A stretch of DNA of 64,000 nt from Sipunculus nudus. Lineage: Eukaryota; Annelida; Sipuncula; Golfingiida; Sipunculidae. Location: the NCBI GenBank assembly GCA_026874595.1, contig CM049317.1, positions 42,370,401 through 42,434,400 on the forward strand, in the 5' to 3' direction. Below the pieces are notes generated by a model. It saw only the letters and a program-made list of their open reading frames with translations, had not been told where the DNA came from and did no database searches. Of the stretch, positions 48,107-60,328 are shown piece after piece (positions within the stretch are counted from its first letter, which is position 1; every line of letters starts with the position of its first letter). Position numbers and translations under genes: made by a program.

Positions 48107-51100
48107 AACTAGACATTTCTTGGCACCGCAGGTGCCAGAGTATCCCCAGACATAGTAGGCCCCCACCCCCTTTATAAATAGACCCCCATTTTTAGCAGCA
48201 TATACTGACATTTGGCAAATTCATTGTTTCTTCCATCTAACAATCCACAATCTTGTTAAAGATGTTGGTCCTGTGACCTTGATCTTTTTAAAGATGTGTC
48301 CTGTGACCTTGACCTGTGACCTCATGACCCCAAAATCAAATCTGGTCTTGCTTTTCCAATGGGACATATGCAAGTTAAGTTTGAAATCTATACATCAATA
48401 AAGCAGGAATTATCACCCAGAAACTAATTTTTGGACAGATGGCTCCTGTGACCTTCACCTTTGACCTTGTGACCTCAAAATTTATAGTGTTCTTCCTCTC
48501 TTGGCAGGAGAACTATATGTGTAAGATGAAAGATCTGAGATGAAATGTTTGGATGAAAATGCATCCACATCTTTTTAAAGATGTGTCCTGTGACCTTGAC
48601 CTTTGACCTCATCACCCCAAAATCAATTTGGGTCTTGCTTTTCCAATGGGACATATACAAGTCAAGTTTGAAATCCATACATCAATAAAAGCAGGAATTA
48701 TCATCCAGAAACTAATTTTTGGACAGATGGCTCCTGTGACCTTCACCTTTGACCTTGTGACCTCACAATTGATAGGGGTCTTCCACTCTTGGCAGGTGAA
48801 CTATATATGCAAGAGGAAAGATCTGAGATGAATTGTTTGGCTGAAAATGCATCCACAATCTTTTTAAAGAGGTTTCCTGTGACCTTGACCTTTGACCTCA
48901 TGACCCCAAAATCAATTCAGGTCTTGCTTTTCCAATGGGTCAAATTCAAGTCAAGTTTGAAATCCATACATCAATAAAAGCAGGAATTATCATCCAGAAA
49001 CTAATTTTTGGACAGATGGCTCCTGTGACCTTCACCTTTGACCTTGTGACCTCACAATTGATAGGGTTCTTCCTCTCTTGGCAGGTGAACTATATGTGCA
49101 AGATGAAAGATCTGAGATGATATGTTTGGATGAAAATGCATCCACATCTTTTTAAAGGTGTGTCCTGTGACCTTGACCTTTGACCTCATAACCTCAAAAT
49201 CAATTTGGGTCTTGCTTTTCCAATGGGACATATACAAGTCAAATTTGAAATCTATACATCAGTAAAAGCAGGAATTATCATCCAGAAACTGAATTTTGGA
49301 CTGATGGCTCCTGTGACCTTCTCCTTTGACCTTGTGACCTCACAATTGAAAGGGGTCTTCTACTCTTGGCAGGTAAACTATATGTGCAAGATGAAAGATC
49401 TGAGATGAATTGTTTTGCTGAAAATGCATCCACAATCTTTTTAAAAAGGTTTCCTGTGACCTTGACCTTTGACCTCATGACCCCAAAATCAATTCAGGTC
49501 TTGCTTTTCCAAAGGGTCAAATACAAGTCGAGTTTGAAATCCATACATCAATAAAAGAAGGAATTATCATCCAGAAACTAATTTTTGGACAGATGGCTCC
49601 TGTGGCCTTGACCTTTGACCTTGTGACCTCAAAATTGATAGGGTTCTTCCTCTCTTGGCAGGTGAACAATATGTGCAAGATGAAAGATCTGAGATGAATT
49701 GTTTTGCTGAAAATGCATCCACAATCTTTTTAAAAAGGTTTCCTGTGACCTTGACCTTTGACCTCATAACCTCAAAATCAATTTGGGTCTTGCTTTTCCA
49801 ATGGGACATATACAAGTCAAGTTTGAAATCCATACATCAATAAAAGCAGGAATTATCATCCAGAAACTAATTTTTGGACAGATGGCTCCTGTGACCTTCA
49901 CCTTTGACCTTGTGACCTCAAAATTGATAGGGTTCTTCCTCTCTTGGCAGGTGAACTATATGTGCAAGATGAAAGATCTGAGATGAAATGTTTGGCTGAA
50001 AATGCATCCACAACTTTTTAAAGGTGTGTCCTGTGACCTTGACCTTTGACCTCATAACCTCAAAATCAATTTGGATCTTGCTTTTCCAATGGGACCTATA
50101 CAAGTCAAGTTTGAAATCCATACATCAATAAAAGCAGGAATTATCATCCAGAAACTAATTTTGGACAGATGGCTCCTGTGACCTTCACCTTTGACCTTGT
50201 GACCTCAAAACTGATAGGGGTCTTCCTCTATTGGCAGATGACTTACATGTGCAAGATGAAAGGTCTGAGATGAAATGTTTGGCTGAAAATGCATCCACAA
50301 TCTTTTTAAAGATGTGTCCTGTGACCTTGACCTTTGACCTCATGACCCCAAAATCAATCTGAGTCTTGCTTTTTCAATGGGACATATATAAGTCAAGTTT
50401 GAAATCAATACATCAATAAAAGCAGGAATTATCATCCAGAAACTAATTTTTGGACAGATAGCTCCTGTGGCCTTGACCTTTGACCTTGTGACCTCACAAT
50501 TTATATGGATCATCCACTCTTGGCAGGTGAACTATATATGCAAGATGGAAGACCTAAGATGAAAGTTTGGCTTAAAATGCATCCACAGTATCTTTTAAAA
50601 TGCCAGTCCAGTGACCTTGACCTTTGACCTCATGACCCTAGAACCTATAGGATTCTTACTTTAGTGGTGGGCCATCCATAAGTCATGTTTGAAATCCATA
50701 TGGCTATCAACACTGGAGATATCATAAGAGGTGTGTGATTTTCACCATATATGGCAATATTCAAGATCAAGGCCACTATCATAGGAAAGGTCATGACCCC
50801 AATTTAAATAAACATCATCCCATAACCCATACCTATGTATATGCATAATATAAAAGAAATCTGTCCATTAGTTTTTGACTTATAATGCTCACAGTACTGT
50901 AAGGTGGCAATTTTGGGGGTATTAAACGGCACAAAAACAAGTAAAGAATAATAGGTGGCGCCACCAGTTTCTGGAACATGACAACCCTATCCATGACCTT
51001 CCATCAACTTGATTTTGGGATAAATCCATGCAAGATTTCTTGAGATATTAAAGAATTTGTGTGATTTTCCCCAAAATTGGACCTATTCAAGGTCAAGGAC

Positions 51101-51230
51101 ACTCTCCTAGTAAAGGTCATGACCTCATTTTAAATAGGCGTCGTCCTCTCACCCATATCTATACATATACCAAGTTTGGTAAAGTTCCGTGAAATATTTT
51201 TTCGGTTATGGTGCCAACAAGATTTATATG

Positions 51231-51261
<31 letters not shown>

Positions 51262-51337
51262 GGCGGTGGTGGCGACGGCGGCGGTGGCGGGACCAGTATG
51301 AAAACATAGTATCCCCCGACTTTGTCTGGGGATACAA
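48107..51337 (+). mobile_element. HINE family P, long copy (left half of a composite)
   Basis: The 5' end is AACTAG, with a hairpin (48122-48136) and GTATCCCCAGAC (48140-48151). The 288-bp core has about eight units, then a GGTGGCGCCACC segment (50956-50967). It ends with (GCG)n-type repeat (51230-51291, with GTG and GAC variants) and a stem-loop (51309-51335). It is nearly collinear with 38376-41663. Confidence 0.88.
51230..51291. repeat. (GCG)n microsatellite, interrupted
   Basis: About 20 trinucleotides with GTG and GAC variants. It gives Arg- or Pro-rich shadow frames on the two strands. Confidence 0.95.
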
Positions 51338-53301
51338 TAAAAGCAGGAATTATCATCCAGAAACTAATTTTTGGACATATGGCTCCTGTGACCTTCACCT
51401 TTGACCTTGTGACCTCAAAATTGATAGGGGTCTTCCACTCTTGGCAGGTGAACTATATGTGCAAGATGAAAGATCTGAGATGAAATGTTTGGCTGAAAAT
51501 GCATCCACAATCTTTTTATTGAGGTTTCCTGTGACCTTGACCTTTGACCTCATGACCACAAATTCAATTCTGGTCTTGCTTTTCCAATGGGTCAAGTACA
51601 AGTCAAGTTTGAAATCCAAACATCAATAAAAGAAGGAATTATCATCCAGAAACTAATTTTTGGACAGATGGCTCCTGTGACCTTCACCTTTGACCTTGTG
51701 ACCTCAAATCTGATAGGGTTCTTCCTCTCTTGGCAGGTGAACTATATGTGCAAGATGAAAGATCTGAGATGAATTGTTTGGCTGAAAATGCATCCACAAT
51801 CTTTTTATAGAGGTTTCCTGTGACCTTTGACCTTATGACCCAAAATTCAATTCCGGTCTTGCTTTTCCAATGGGTCAAATTCAAGTCAAGTTTTGAAATC
51901 CAAACATCAATAAAAGAAGGAATTATCATCCAGAAACTAATTTTTGGACAGATGGCTCCTGTGACCTTCACCTTTGACCTTGTGACCTCAAAATTGATAG
52001 GGTTCTTCCTCTCTTGGCAGGTGAACTATATGTGCAAGATGAAAGATCTGAGATGAAATGTTTGGCTGAAAATGCATCCACATCTTTTAAAAGATGTGTC
52101 CTGTGACCTTGACCTTTAACCTCATGACCCAAAAATCAATTTGGGTCTTGCTTTTCCAATGGCACATATATAAGTCAAGTTTGAAATCCATACATCAATA
52201 AAAGCAGGAATTATCATCCAGAAACTAATTTTTGGACATATGGCTCCTGTGACCTTCACCTTTGACCTTGTGACCTCAAAATTGATAGGGGTCTTCCACT
52301 CTTGGCATGTGAACTATATGTGCAAGATGAAAGATCTGAGATGAATTGTTTGGCTGAAAATGCATCCACAATCTTTTTATAGAGGTTTCCTGTGACCTTG
52401 ACCTTTGACCTCATGACCCCAAAATCAATTTGAGTCTTGCTTTTTCAATGGGACATATATAAGTCAATTTTGAAATCATTACATCAATAAAAGCAGGAAT
52501 TATCATCCAGAAACTAATTTTTGGACAGATAGCTCCTGTGGCCTTGACCTTTGACCTTGTGACCCCAAAATTTATATGGATCATCCATTATTGGCAAGTG
52601 AGCTATATATTCAAGATGGAAGACCTGGGATGAAAGTTTGTCTTAAAATGCATCCAAAGTATCTTTTAAAATGCCAGTCCAGTGACCTTGACCTTTGACC
52701 TCATGACCCTAGAACCTATAGGGTTCTTACTTTAGTGGTGGGCCATACATAAGTCATGTTTGAAATCCATATGGCTATCAACACTGGAGATATCATAAGA
52801 GGTGTGTGATTTTCACCATATATGGCAATATTCAAGGTCAAGGCCACTATCATAGGAAAGGTCATGACCCCAATTTAAATAAGCATCATCCCATAACCCA
52901 TACCTATGTATATGCATAATATAAAAGAAATCTGTCCATTAGTTTTTGACTTATAATGCTCACAGTGCTCTAAGGTGGCAATTTAAGGGGTATTAAACGG
53001 CAAGAAAACAAGTAAAGAATAATAGGTGGCGCCACCAGTTTCTGGAACATGACAACCCTATCCATGATCTTCCATCAACTTGATTTTGGGATAAATCCAT
53101 GCAAGATTTCTTGAGATATTAAAGAATTTGTGTGATTTTCCCCAAAATTGGACCTATTCAAGGTCAAGGACACTCTCCTAGTAAAGGTCATGACCTCATT
53201 TTAAATAGGCGTCGTCCTATTACCCATATCTATACATATACCAAGTTTGGTAAAGTTCCGTGAAATATTTTTTGGGTTATCGCGCCAACAAGATTCATAT
53301 G

Positions 53302-53332
<31 letters not shown>

Positions 53333-53387
53333 GGCGGCGGGACCGGTATGAAAACATAGTATCCCCCGACTTTGTCTGGGGATACAA
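51338..53387 (+). mobile_element. HINE family P, 5'-lacking copy (right half of a composite)
   Basis: Continues without a 5' terminus directly from the previous stem-loop at AATAAAAGCAGGAATT, the middle of a 288-bp unit. It holds about four units, a GGTGGCGCCACC segment (53024-53035), (GCG)n (53301-53341) and a second 3' stem-loop (53359-53385). Confidence 0.8.
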
Positions 53388-53433
53388 TAAACACGTGAGA
53401 CCATATCACGTGAACCTTGCCGATGTAAAAGTA
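53386..53433 (+). repeat. Direct repeat flanking the P composite, right copy
   Basis: Partner of 48051-48097; contains AATAAACACGTGAGACC and CACGTGAACCTT. The duplicate may be a diverged target-region duplication or coincidental host repeat. Confidence 0.55.
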
Positions 53434-53885
53434 GTTCTGATTGGCTGAGGAAAGTTTGCAGCGTCACCGCTTAAACTCTCCACCGCTGGCCGAGTGATGA
53501 CGCTGTACATTTGGGCCGTTTAAGGAAAACCCAAACAAACGGGTCATTTTGCATCTTAAATTGCGAATAAAGTGTTTATTTTTATTTATCATTTTTTTTA
53601 GACATGGTAAGATAATCCTACGATTCAAGTCTGCAAAACCGCCTCGTCAATGTACATTGTGTGCTACATATTGGTATATTCATTCATTATCGCTCAAACA
53701 CCGTCAGCCGCGGGGGGCGGGTACTTCAAAAAAATTTGCATGGATCCCCTTAATTAGGAAATTAACAAATGTTTTAATAAATTTAAGTCATATTTGTTTT
53801 TTTTTTCACATTGTAGTACATCAGCAATGTTTTGAATGGGAAGTTTTTAGATATATCAATGTTTATTCAGTCTAATTGTTGATCA
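53434..53885. other. Unique-looking DNA, no supported gene
   Basis: Less repetitive than its neighbours, with a GC-richer start (53457-53545). The 108-codon frame at 53549-53875 has no recognised domain. Confidence 0.35.
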
Positions 53886-55400
53886 TACCAAGTGCACACC
53901 TGTTTACCTGTGGCACCTGATTTTTACCTGTGCAGCATAAACGCGACAGGCCAACTAAACAGAAATTTTATTATAGCATGGAACTTTTACAACCAGAGTT
54001 AACGCAATTTTCGAGATTTTTAGTTTTAAAATCTTCCCATCAGCGATTTAATTGTTTCCAGACTGCACATGTTAAAATGTATTAATTTGTGATAAAAAGG
54101 TATATTACAGGTAACTAGATAAATAGTGCAGTTTGCACCCATAATTTATATATTTTACACAAAAATAAATTTTTTTTTGTTATGTCCCTTATAACACGTA
54201 TAAATATATAATTGAAATAAAAAATTGAGAATTAACCTTTATTTACCTTAACTCACCTGTGCAGGTGAGTATATTTTTACAGGTATCAATTGCCAAAATG
54301 GAAATACACACGTCTAGTAGCTGTGCAGTTGATTTAAAGATAGTTTCTGCATATTGTTTTGACTCCTTCAAAATTTTCCTTTCTACTTTTAAACTGAAAA
54401 GTTGTCTTAATATTCTTTACTTGCAAAGGTAATTAAATATGTTTAAGATCAAAGGTATCATTTCAGGTAACCTGATTAATAGTGCATTTAGTACCTGTAA
54501 TTCATATAATTTACACATGGCACATAAAAATTAAGGTTTTTTTTTGGTGGTCTCCCTTATTACATGTATAAATATATTCTTCACTCGAAAAAAATTATTT
54601 ACCTGTATTTACCTGAACTCACCTGTCCAGGTGAGTATATTTTTATGTGTAACCATAACCAAAATTATCAATTTATATTTTATATCTCTAAAATCAATAT
54701 ATAATATGTTTTGACACAATTGACACCTGTTCATCTATATTCCTCTCTGGCATGATTTTGTCACTGCCACAGGTAATTAGATTAGTTGAAGAACAAAGGT
54801 ATTCACATAGGTAACTTCATTACTGTACTAATAGCACCTGTTCTTATATCAAAAGTGAATCATACAGTCAATAAATAGATAAGGTATTAATTTATAGTAA
54901 CTGTAATGATGAACAAGGTGTTTGCGTGCACATTCAGAATAAAAAAATAATTTACCTATACTTACCTTTACTTACCTGTACAGGTAAACATGTGTTATAT
55001 GTTAACAGAGTCCTAGAATATGCTTTTTGGGTCAGGAAGCGTTTCAGGTGAAAAATATTTGATTTGCACAGTAAAATCCAATTTTATTTGCCCATTCTGG
55101 TTCGTCGGTGGTTCCCTTTCCATTATTAAACCAAATCATTTACCTTTTACTTACCTTTAATTAAAAATTACCTTAGAGTAAAGAAAAATCCTTATATTTT
55201 CCTTTTTTTGATCAAATGGTGAATGGGTTACCTGAACAAGGTAAAGGGGTCACTTTGGTGATTTTCCAGTGAGTGGAAATGCAGGTAGTACAGATTTACC
55301 TGTTTTTACCTGTATATACCTTAGTTACATACATATCAAACCAGGTATGTAGAAAATAAATAAAATAACATGATGGACATATACCTGACAGTAAAAGCTG
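53886..55400. repeat. Decayed ~350-bp tandem repeat rich in ACCTG/CAGGT
   Basis: Landmarks recur at about 350-bp steps: AAAGGTAT...AGGTAAC at 54098, 54451 and 54793, and ACCTGT clusters near 53895, 54251, 54617, 54970 and 55300. The central palindromes are 54251-54270, 54617-54636 and 54970-54989. Each pairs two 9-bp arms (ACTCACCTG / CAGGTGAGT) across two bases. No frame of note. It has no copy elsewhere in the window. Confidence 0.7.
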
Positions 55401-55598
55401 AAAATTTCACAAAGATACCTTTAACAGTTACTGAGTTAATGTCTCTTATATAGATTCATGTCAAAATGTGGAAAAAATGCAAAATAAATCTGAACAGTAG
55501 GAGTGTGACAATCCACAGGCTAATCTGAACAGTAAAGGTGTTAGGTGAGAAAGGCAGTTGCCTCGAGTGAACTGTGACAAATTTGCTTGCTCAGGCTA

Positions 55599-55695
55599 CT
55601 GCACTGAGTGAACTCATGACCTGCACCTGGCTACACTGGGTGAACTTTTGACCTGTACCTGGCTGCACTGAGTGAACTCTTGACCTGTTACCTAA
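55599..55695 (+). repeat. 32-bp tandem repeat, three units
   Basis: Units begin at 55599, 55631 and 55663 with CTGCACTGAGTGAACT-like text and end ACCTG(C/T)ACCTGG. Two further units are at about 55867-55930. In both places the block is followed by AACAGTTGGCAG or ATACAGTTGGCAG. Confidence 0.85.
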
Positions 55696-55764
55696 TCTGA
55701 TACAGTTGGCAGTCTGCAAAAACTATAAATAGATTGGCTCCACATGCAGCCCCGAGAGGCATGA

Positions 55765-55855
55765 CACCCATGAGGTGATCACATGGTGCCCATGAGGTGA
55801 TCACATGGTGCCCATGAGGTGTTCACATGTCACCCATGAGGGGATCACATGCCTT
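55765..55855 (+). repeat. 22-bp tandem repeat, four units
   Basis: CCCATGAGG begins at 55767, 55789, 55811 and 55833, followed by TGATCACATGGTG or variants. It lies between the two blocks of the 32-bp repeat. Confidence 0.9.
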
Positions 55856-55959
55856 GTGCTTGGCTGCACTGACTGAACTCTTGACCTATATCTGGCTGCA
55901 CTGAATGAACTCTTGATCTATTGCCAAATCTGAAACAGTTGGCAGTTTCTTAACCTATT

Positions 55960-56685
55960 TAAATATACAGACACAATCTTAGCCTGTTGGAAAATCTGTT
56001 TATACATACTGAAAGACTTTGGCTAAAATGCATTCTTTCAAGCTGACATATTCATAAACTTTTTATCAAAATATCTAGAATAATAAAAGATGCAGTTTTT
56101 TCACAAATAAGCTGAATCCCACAACATTTGATATATGACAGATTATTGCATAAAATCTGGGGATGGTAGTTCCTGCATTCTGAGAAATTATGGGTTAATG
56201 TACAGATGACCAATGACCCCCGTACAAAAAAAGGTCAATGCAGGTGACCACCAATACCTGAATTTCATATATGGCTCATGTGACCAACGCTGGCAGAAAA
56301 TTTGGTGATGATAGCTCCGGCCGTTTCTGAGATTGTCATTTTAGTATGCTTTTTCGGACAGATGACTAGGTTCAACTTCCTGTAATTCGGCAAAAATTCA
56401 CTGAACTTGATTCATTTGAACAAACTTGAGAGAGATGATATCAAAGATTATTTCTGTGAAATATTGAACAAATTGGCTTGACTGTTTCTGAGGAGAAGAC
56501 TTTTTAAGCTTTTTTAGCTTTTTCCCTATAAAATCTAAGAAAATGCAGTTAGCCAAAAAATAAGCAAAATCCGATTGAGTTTTTTAGATGACTAATTTTT
56601 TGCATAAAATTTCGTGATGCTAACTCTTGCTGTTTTTAAGATAGTATAGGTTAACACCATCGCGTAAGCTCACAGGTTCGCTAAA
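55960..56685 (+). mobile_element. Family F repeat element, first copy
   Basis: Diverged units with GAAATATTGAACAAATTGGC and AAGCTTTTT-like text. The 3' end GTAAGCTCACAGGTTCGCTAAAA is shared with 60303-60328. I could not find a convincing 5' end or stem-loop, so classification as another HINE is tentative. Confidence 0.45.
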
Positions 56686-56689
56686 AAAT

Positions 56690-59253
56690 GTGATTTAGAA
56701 ATAAGGCACATGCTGGTTTTGTGTGGTAATAAATATAAGCTGTATAATGAGTTGTTGTTGTTTAGCTTATGTATGATTTTGATAGTACCTTTGGAGACAG
56801 GCAAGAGGATTGATTTCATTTATTTTATTAACAAATGAAGAACTATTGTCACACAGATTTTGACTTGGCAATATAACTTATAAGCAGAACATATAATATA
56901 AGAGTTTAACTATTTATTAAAAAAAATTACAAATATTGTCCCAAATATAATTTTTATTAAAAATAATAAGAGAATCGTATGATTTTTTTAAATGAAATAT
57001 AACTGAAATGATTATTAAAATAATATTAAAGAATATATTCATGAATACATTTTGAAAGTATTTGCACCGGAATTCATATACTTTCATTTTTACCTGAATT
57101 CCCATTCTTTATGCAAAAAATTTTATAATGGAGTACATATTCATATTCGTATTTAAATACAATTGCAAAGTATTCGCACCATGTCTGGTATTTATACAGT
57201 TTTCACCAAACAATGATGTTGAGAATCCAGAATATACAAAATTAACACATTTAAATAATGATCATAAGTACCTGGTTTTATGGCTTTTATTTATATTAAA
57301 AAATAACTGTAAAAAATTCATTTTGAACTAATTTCACATCAATGTACACACTAGACACAGTAGGAATCTAGATTAATATTATCAACTGCATCTTTGTCTA
57401 TCATTAATTACCTTCATATGATCCCTAATGATTAGTTATGAATAATATGATTTACTTTTTTATCATTAAAATTTCACTGAAAAATACAATAGGTGACTGC
57501 ATGGTGTTATTTGGAATATATGACATTCTATCCATCAATACAAGATTCTTATATCATCAGTAACTACAAGTTAATTTCCTGTTATTATACACTAACAAAT
57601 TCCTTTTCTATTTTTCTTTAATTTGTTATTAAAAACCAATAAAAAATTATTAATTTGTTTACTGTTATGTTGTTGGTCAAAACTACTAGATGAGTTGGGT
57701 TGGACACCTGGATCAACTGTGGCTGTCCATAAGCTGCCTGGCTGCCCCAGTGTATGTTTCGCCTCAAGCATGCATAATTTGCTGAAAGTTCAACAAGGTC
57801 AACATACAGGTGACTCAAGAGGAGCTGGAGAGAGCCAAGGTCTGACATGGTATCATAAAAACATTAATAAAAGCTACAATTTTTGGCCAATTTCTGTCAG
57901 CTTTCTAAACTAAAAAGCTTAAATCCTGATGTTTGCATGATATAAAAATTATATCAACAGTGCTCACAGGAAACAAACGTGCCATGGTCAAAGTTGGGCA
58001 AAATTTAAGGTACTAATTTTATATTTATACTAATAACTTATAAAATTTGAAAAATTCAGAACTAACTTTGGGTATTTAATTGAATCTTGATAGAATAATG
58101 TTACATCCCTGACAAAAAATCTCTAGCTTCAGCAATCCCCTTGTTGAGGGAGTAAATATATTTCTTGATTTTTTACAAAGTGCATTATGTTTGGGCCCAT
58201 AACTTAAAACAATTACGCAATACTGACATCATTTTTGGCATGTGCATAGAGAATGTATAGAAAAATATGTATATTATATATGATTACAGTCAGATCAGTG
58301 GTTTTGATATTAGGCAGTCTTGAAGTGTAACAATGGGTTTTTAATGGAAAAATGAAGTTTTTCATTAATATCTCGAAGGTATTAAGTCCTAGTGACCAAA
58401 TTCTTGGCATGGTAGGGGATTTTGGAAACATCTAATTGTATACCAAATTTTAGGAACTGAGAGCTGAAGCTGGGGAGCTGATTTCTTGCAAGATGTAAAC
58501 AATATAATACATGGTGCTTGAAAACTTGAATGAAATCTACAGTTTTTGATCAACTGGTTTCAAATTTTTGGTGTTAACAGACAAAATGCTAACAAAAACA
58601 TGCTGTGAAAATTAAATCCACAGTACTTTCAGAAAAAAAACGTGCCATGGTCAAAGTTGGGCCAAATTTAAGGTACCAATTTTTTTGTTTGTTAATATTT
58701 TATAAAATTTAAAAGATTTTGATCTAATTTTGGGTATACAATTTAATTTTGATTAATTAAAGTTATATTACTGGAAAAAAAGTCCATAGCTTTAACATGT
58801 TTTGTGTTAAGTGAACAAATATCTTTCCTGATTTTTTCAAAATGCATTAAGTTTGGGCCCATAACTTTTTTAATTTATATAATACAGACATAAGTTCTGG
58901 CATGTACATAGGAAATAAATAGAGGAATATTTATGGTAAATATGAGGAAAAACCGATGAGTGGTTTTGATATGAGGCCGTCCTGAAGTGTGAAAATAGGT
59001 TTTTAATAAAAAATTGAGGTTTTTCCTTAATTTCTCAAAGGAACAAAGTTGCAAAAACCCAGTTTTCAGCTTGGTAGGAGATCTTGGGGACATCTAACAT
59101 TATGCGGAATTTTGGATTCCTAGGTCTTACGGTTTCAAAACGTGCCACATCTACTGACGGACTGACGGACAGACGGACGGACGGACAGATGGACGGACAA
59201 CGGACAATGGACCAAGACTATAGCTCAGATGACTTATAGTCAGCTGAGCTAAA
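56690..59253 (+). mobile_element. Family C element with 670-bp core, 5' end replaced
   Basis: Starts AATGTGATTTAGAAAT right after the F 3' end and is collinear with 4225-6833 and 21822-27553. Two 670-bp units, ACGG/GACGG repeats (59154-59205) and a stem-loop (59221-59251) complete it. It preserves the uninterrupted site used by the insertion at 23500. Confidence 0.8.
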
Positions 59254-59254
59254 A

Positions 59255-60328
59255 CTTAGCCAAACTGGAACCAATCGGATAAACTTTAGAGCACTTATCC
59301 CTTAGATCATTTTTGTGAAATATTGAACAATTTGGCTGAATGATTTTTGAGAAGAAGATTTTCAAAGTTTTTTCAAGCTTTTTCCCCGTAAAATGTAAAA
59401 TAATGGTGGTGGCGACAAAAAAAAGCTGTATCCCGTTCCCGCTAGCTTCTGCAGCTGCAGATGATTGGTATTGGTACCAATGAGGGCTCCAGACCAATTG
59501 AATTACAGACCTGTTGGAATTTGTATATGGCCACCACAGCCCGATTGCTGATTTTCTTTCGCACGTGATAACTCAGCAACAACCTACTGCAGCTTTCCCA
59601 ATTTCACAGGGATCATTGGTGGCTATGAGGGCTCCAGACCTATTGAATTACAGACTTGCTCAAATTCAAATATGGCTAACAGACTACATTCGGTGATTTT
59701 AATTGCACACGTTATTTCAGACATATCTTCTTTAATATCATTTGATCCAGTACAATTTTTTCCCTCATGCATATTGATGAAAACCTGTTTCTGTTTGTAG
59801 TATTTTTAAAATTTTACTTGATTTTTCACCCATATGTAAACTAGTCCAGCACTAGCAGAACGTGGGGCCCTCTGAGGACCATTGTCCGACCACATTTATT
59901 TTTTTTCGGTAAAATTTGAGGATGCTACCTCCTGCTGTTCCTGAGAAATTATGGGTTAATGTTCTGAAAACTAGTCACTAGATGACAAAGTTTAACTTCC
60001 TCTAATTCTGCCGAAAATCACCAAACTTGAACCATTAAAAAAAACTTGAGAGAGTATGTTTCAGGAATCATTTCTGTGAAATATTGGACAATTTGGCTTA
60101 ACTGTTTCAGAGAAGCAGATTTTAAAAGTTTTTATAGCTTTTTCCCTGTAAAATCTACGAAAATCCAATATGCCAAAAATGAGCAAAATCCAAAAGTTTT
60201 TCAGATGACTAATTTTTTGCATAAAATTTGGTGATGCTAGCTCCTGCTGTTTTTGTGATAGTATAGGTTAAAGTACAGACGACAGCCGACGCCACACCAT
60301 CGCATAAGCTCACAGGTTCTCTAAAAAG
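59255..60328 (+). mobile_element. Family F repeat element, second copy
   Basis: Contains two or three diverged units (GAAATATTGAACAATTTGGC near 59312 and GAAATATTGGACAATTTGGC near 60075). A separate ~160-bp direct duplication of GGGCTCCAGACC...ATTGAATTACAGAC lies at about 59485 and 59628. The 3' end matches 56660-56685. Confidence 0.45.

Noticed and set aside
51159-51404. Proline- and arginine-rich frames on the two strands
   Set aside because: Translations of the (GCG)n microsatellite at the 3' end of a P element; the same happens at 18915-19124 and 53201-53467.
38557-52056. Dozens of 60-107-codon frames on both strands with recurring sequences
   Set aside because: All follow the 288-bp unit, which is divisible by three and so keeps frames alike between units. 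Both strands are equally open and there is no start context or splice signal.
53457-53560. A host promoter with first exon
   Set aside because: The segment is GC-richer and non-repetitive, but I found no ATG with a convincing frame or core promoter motif.
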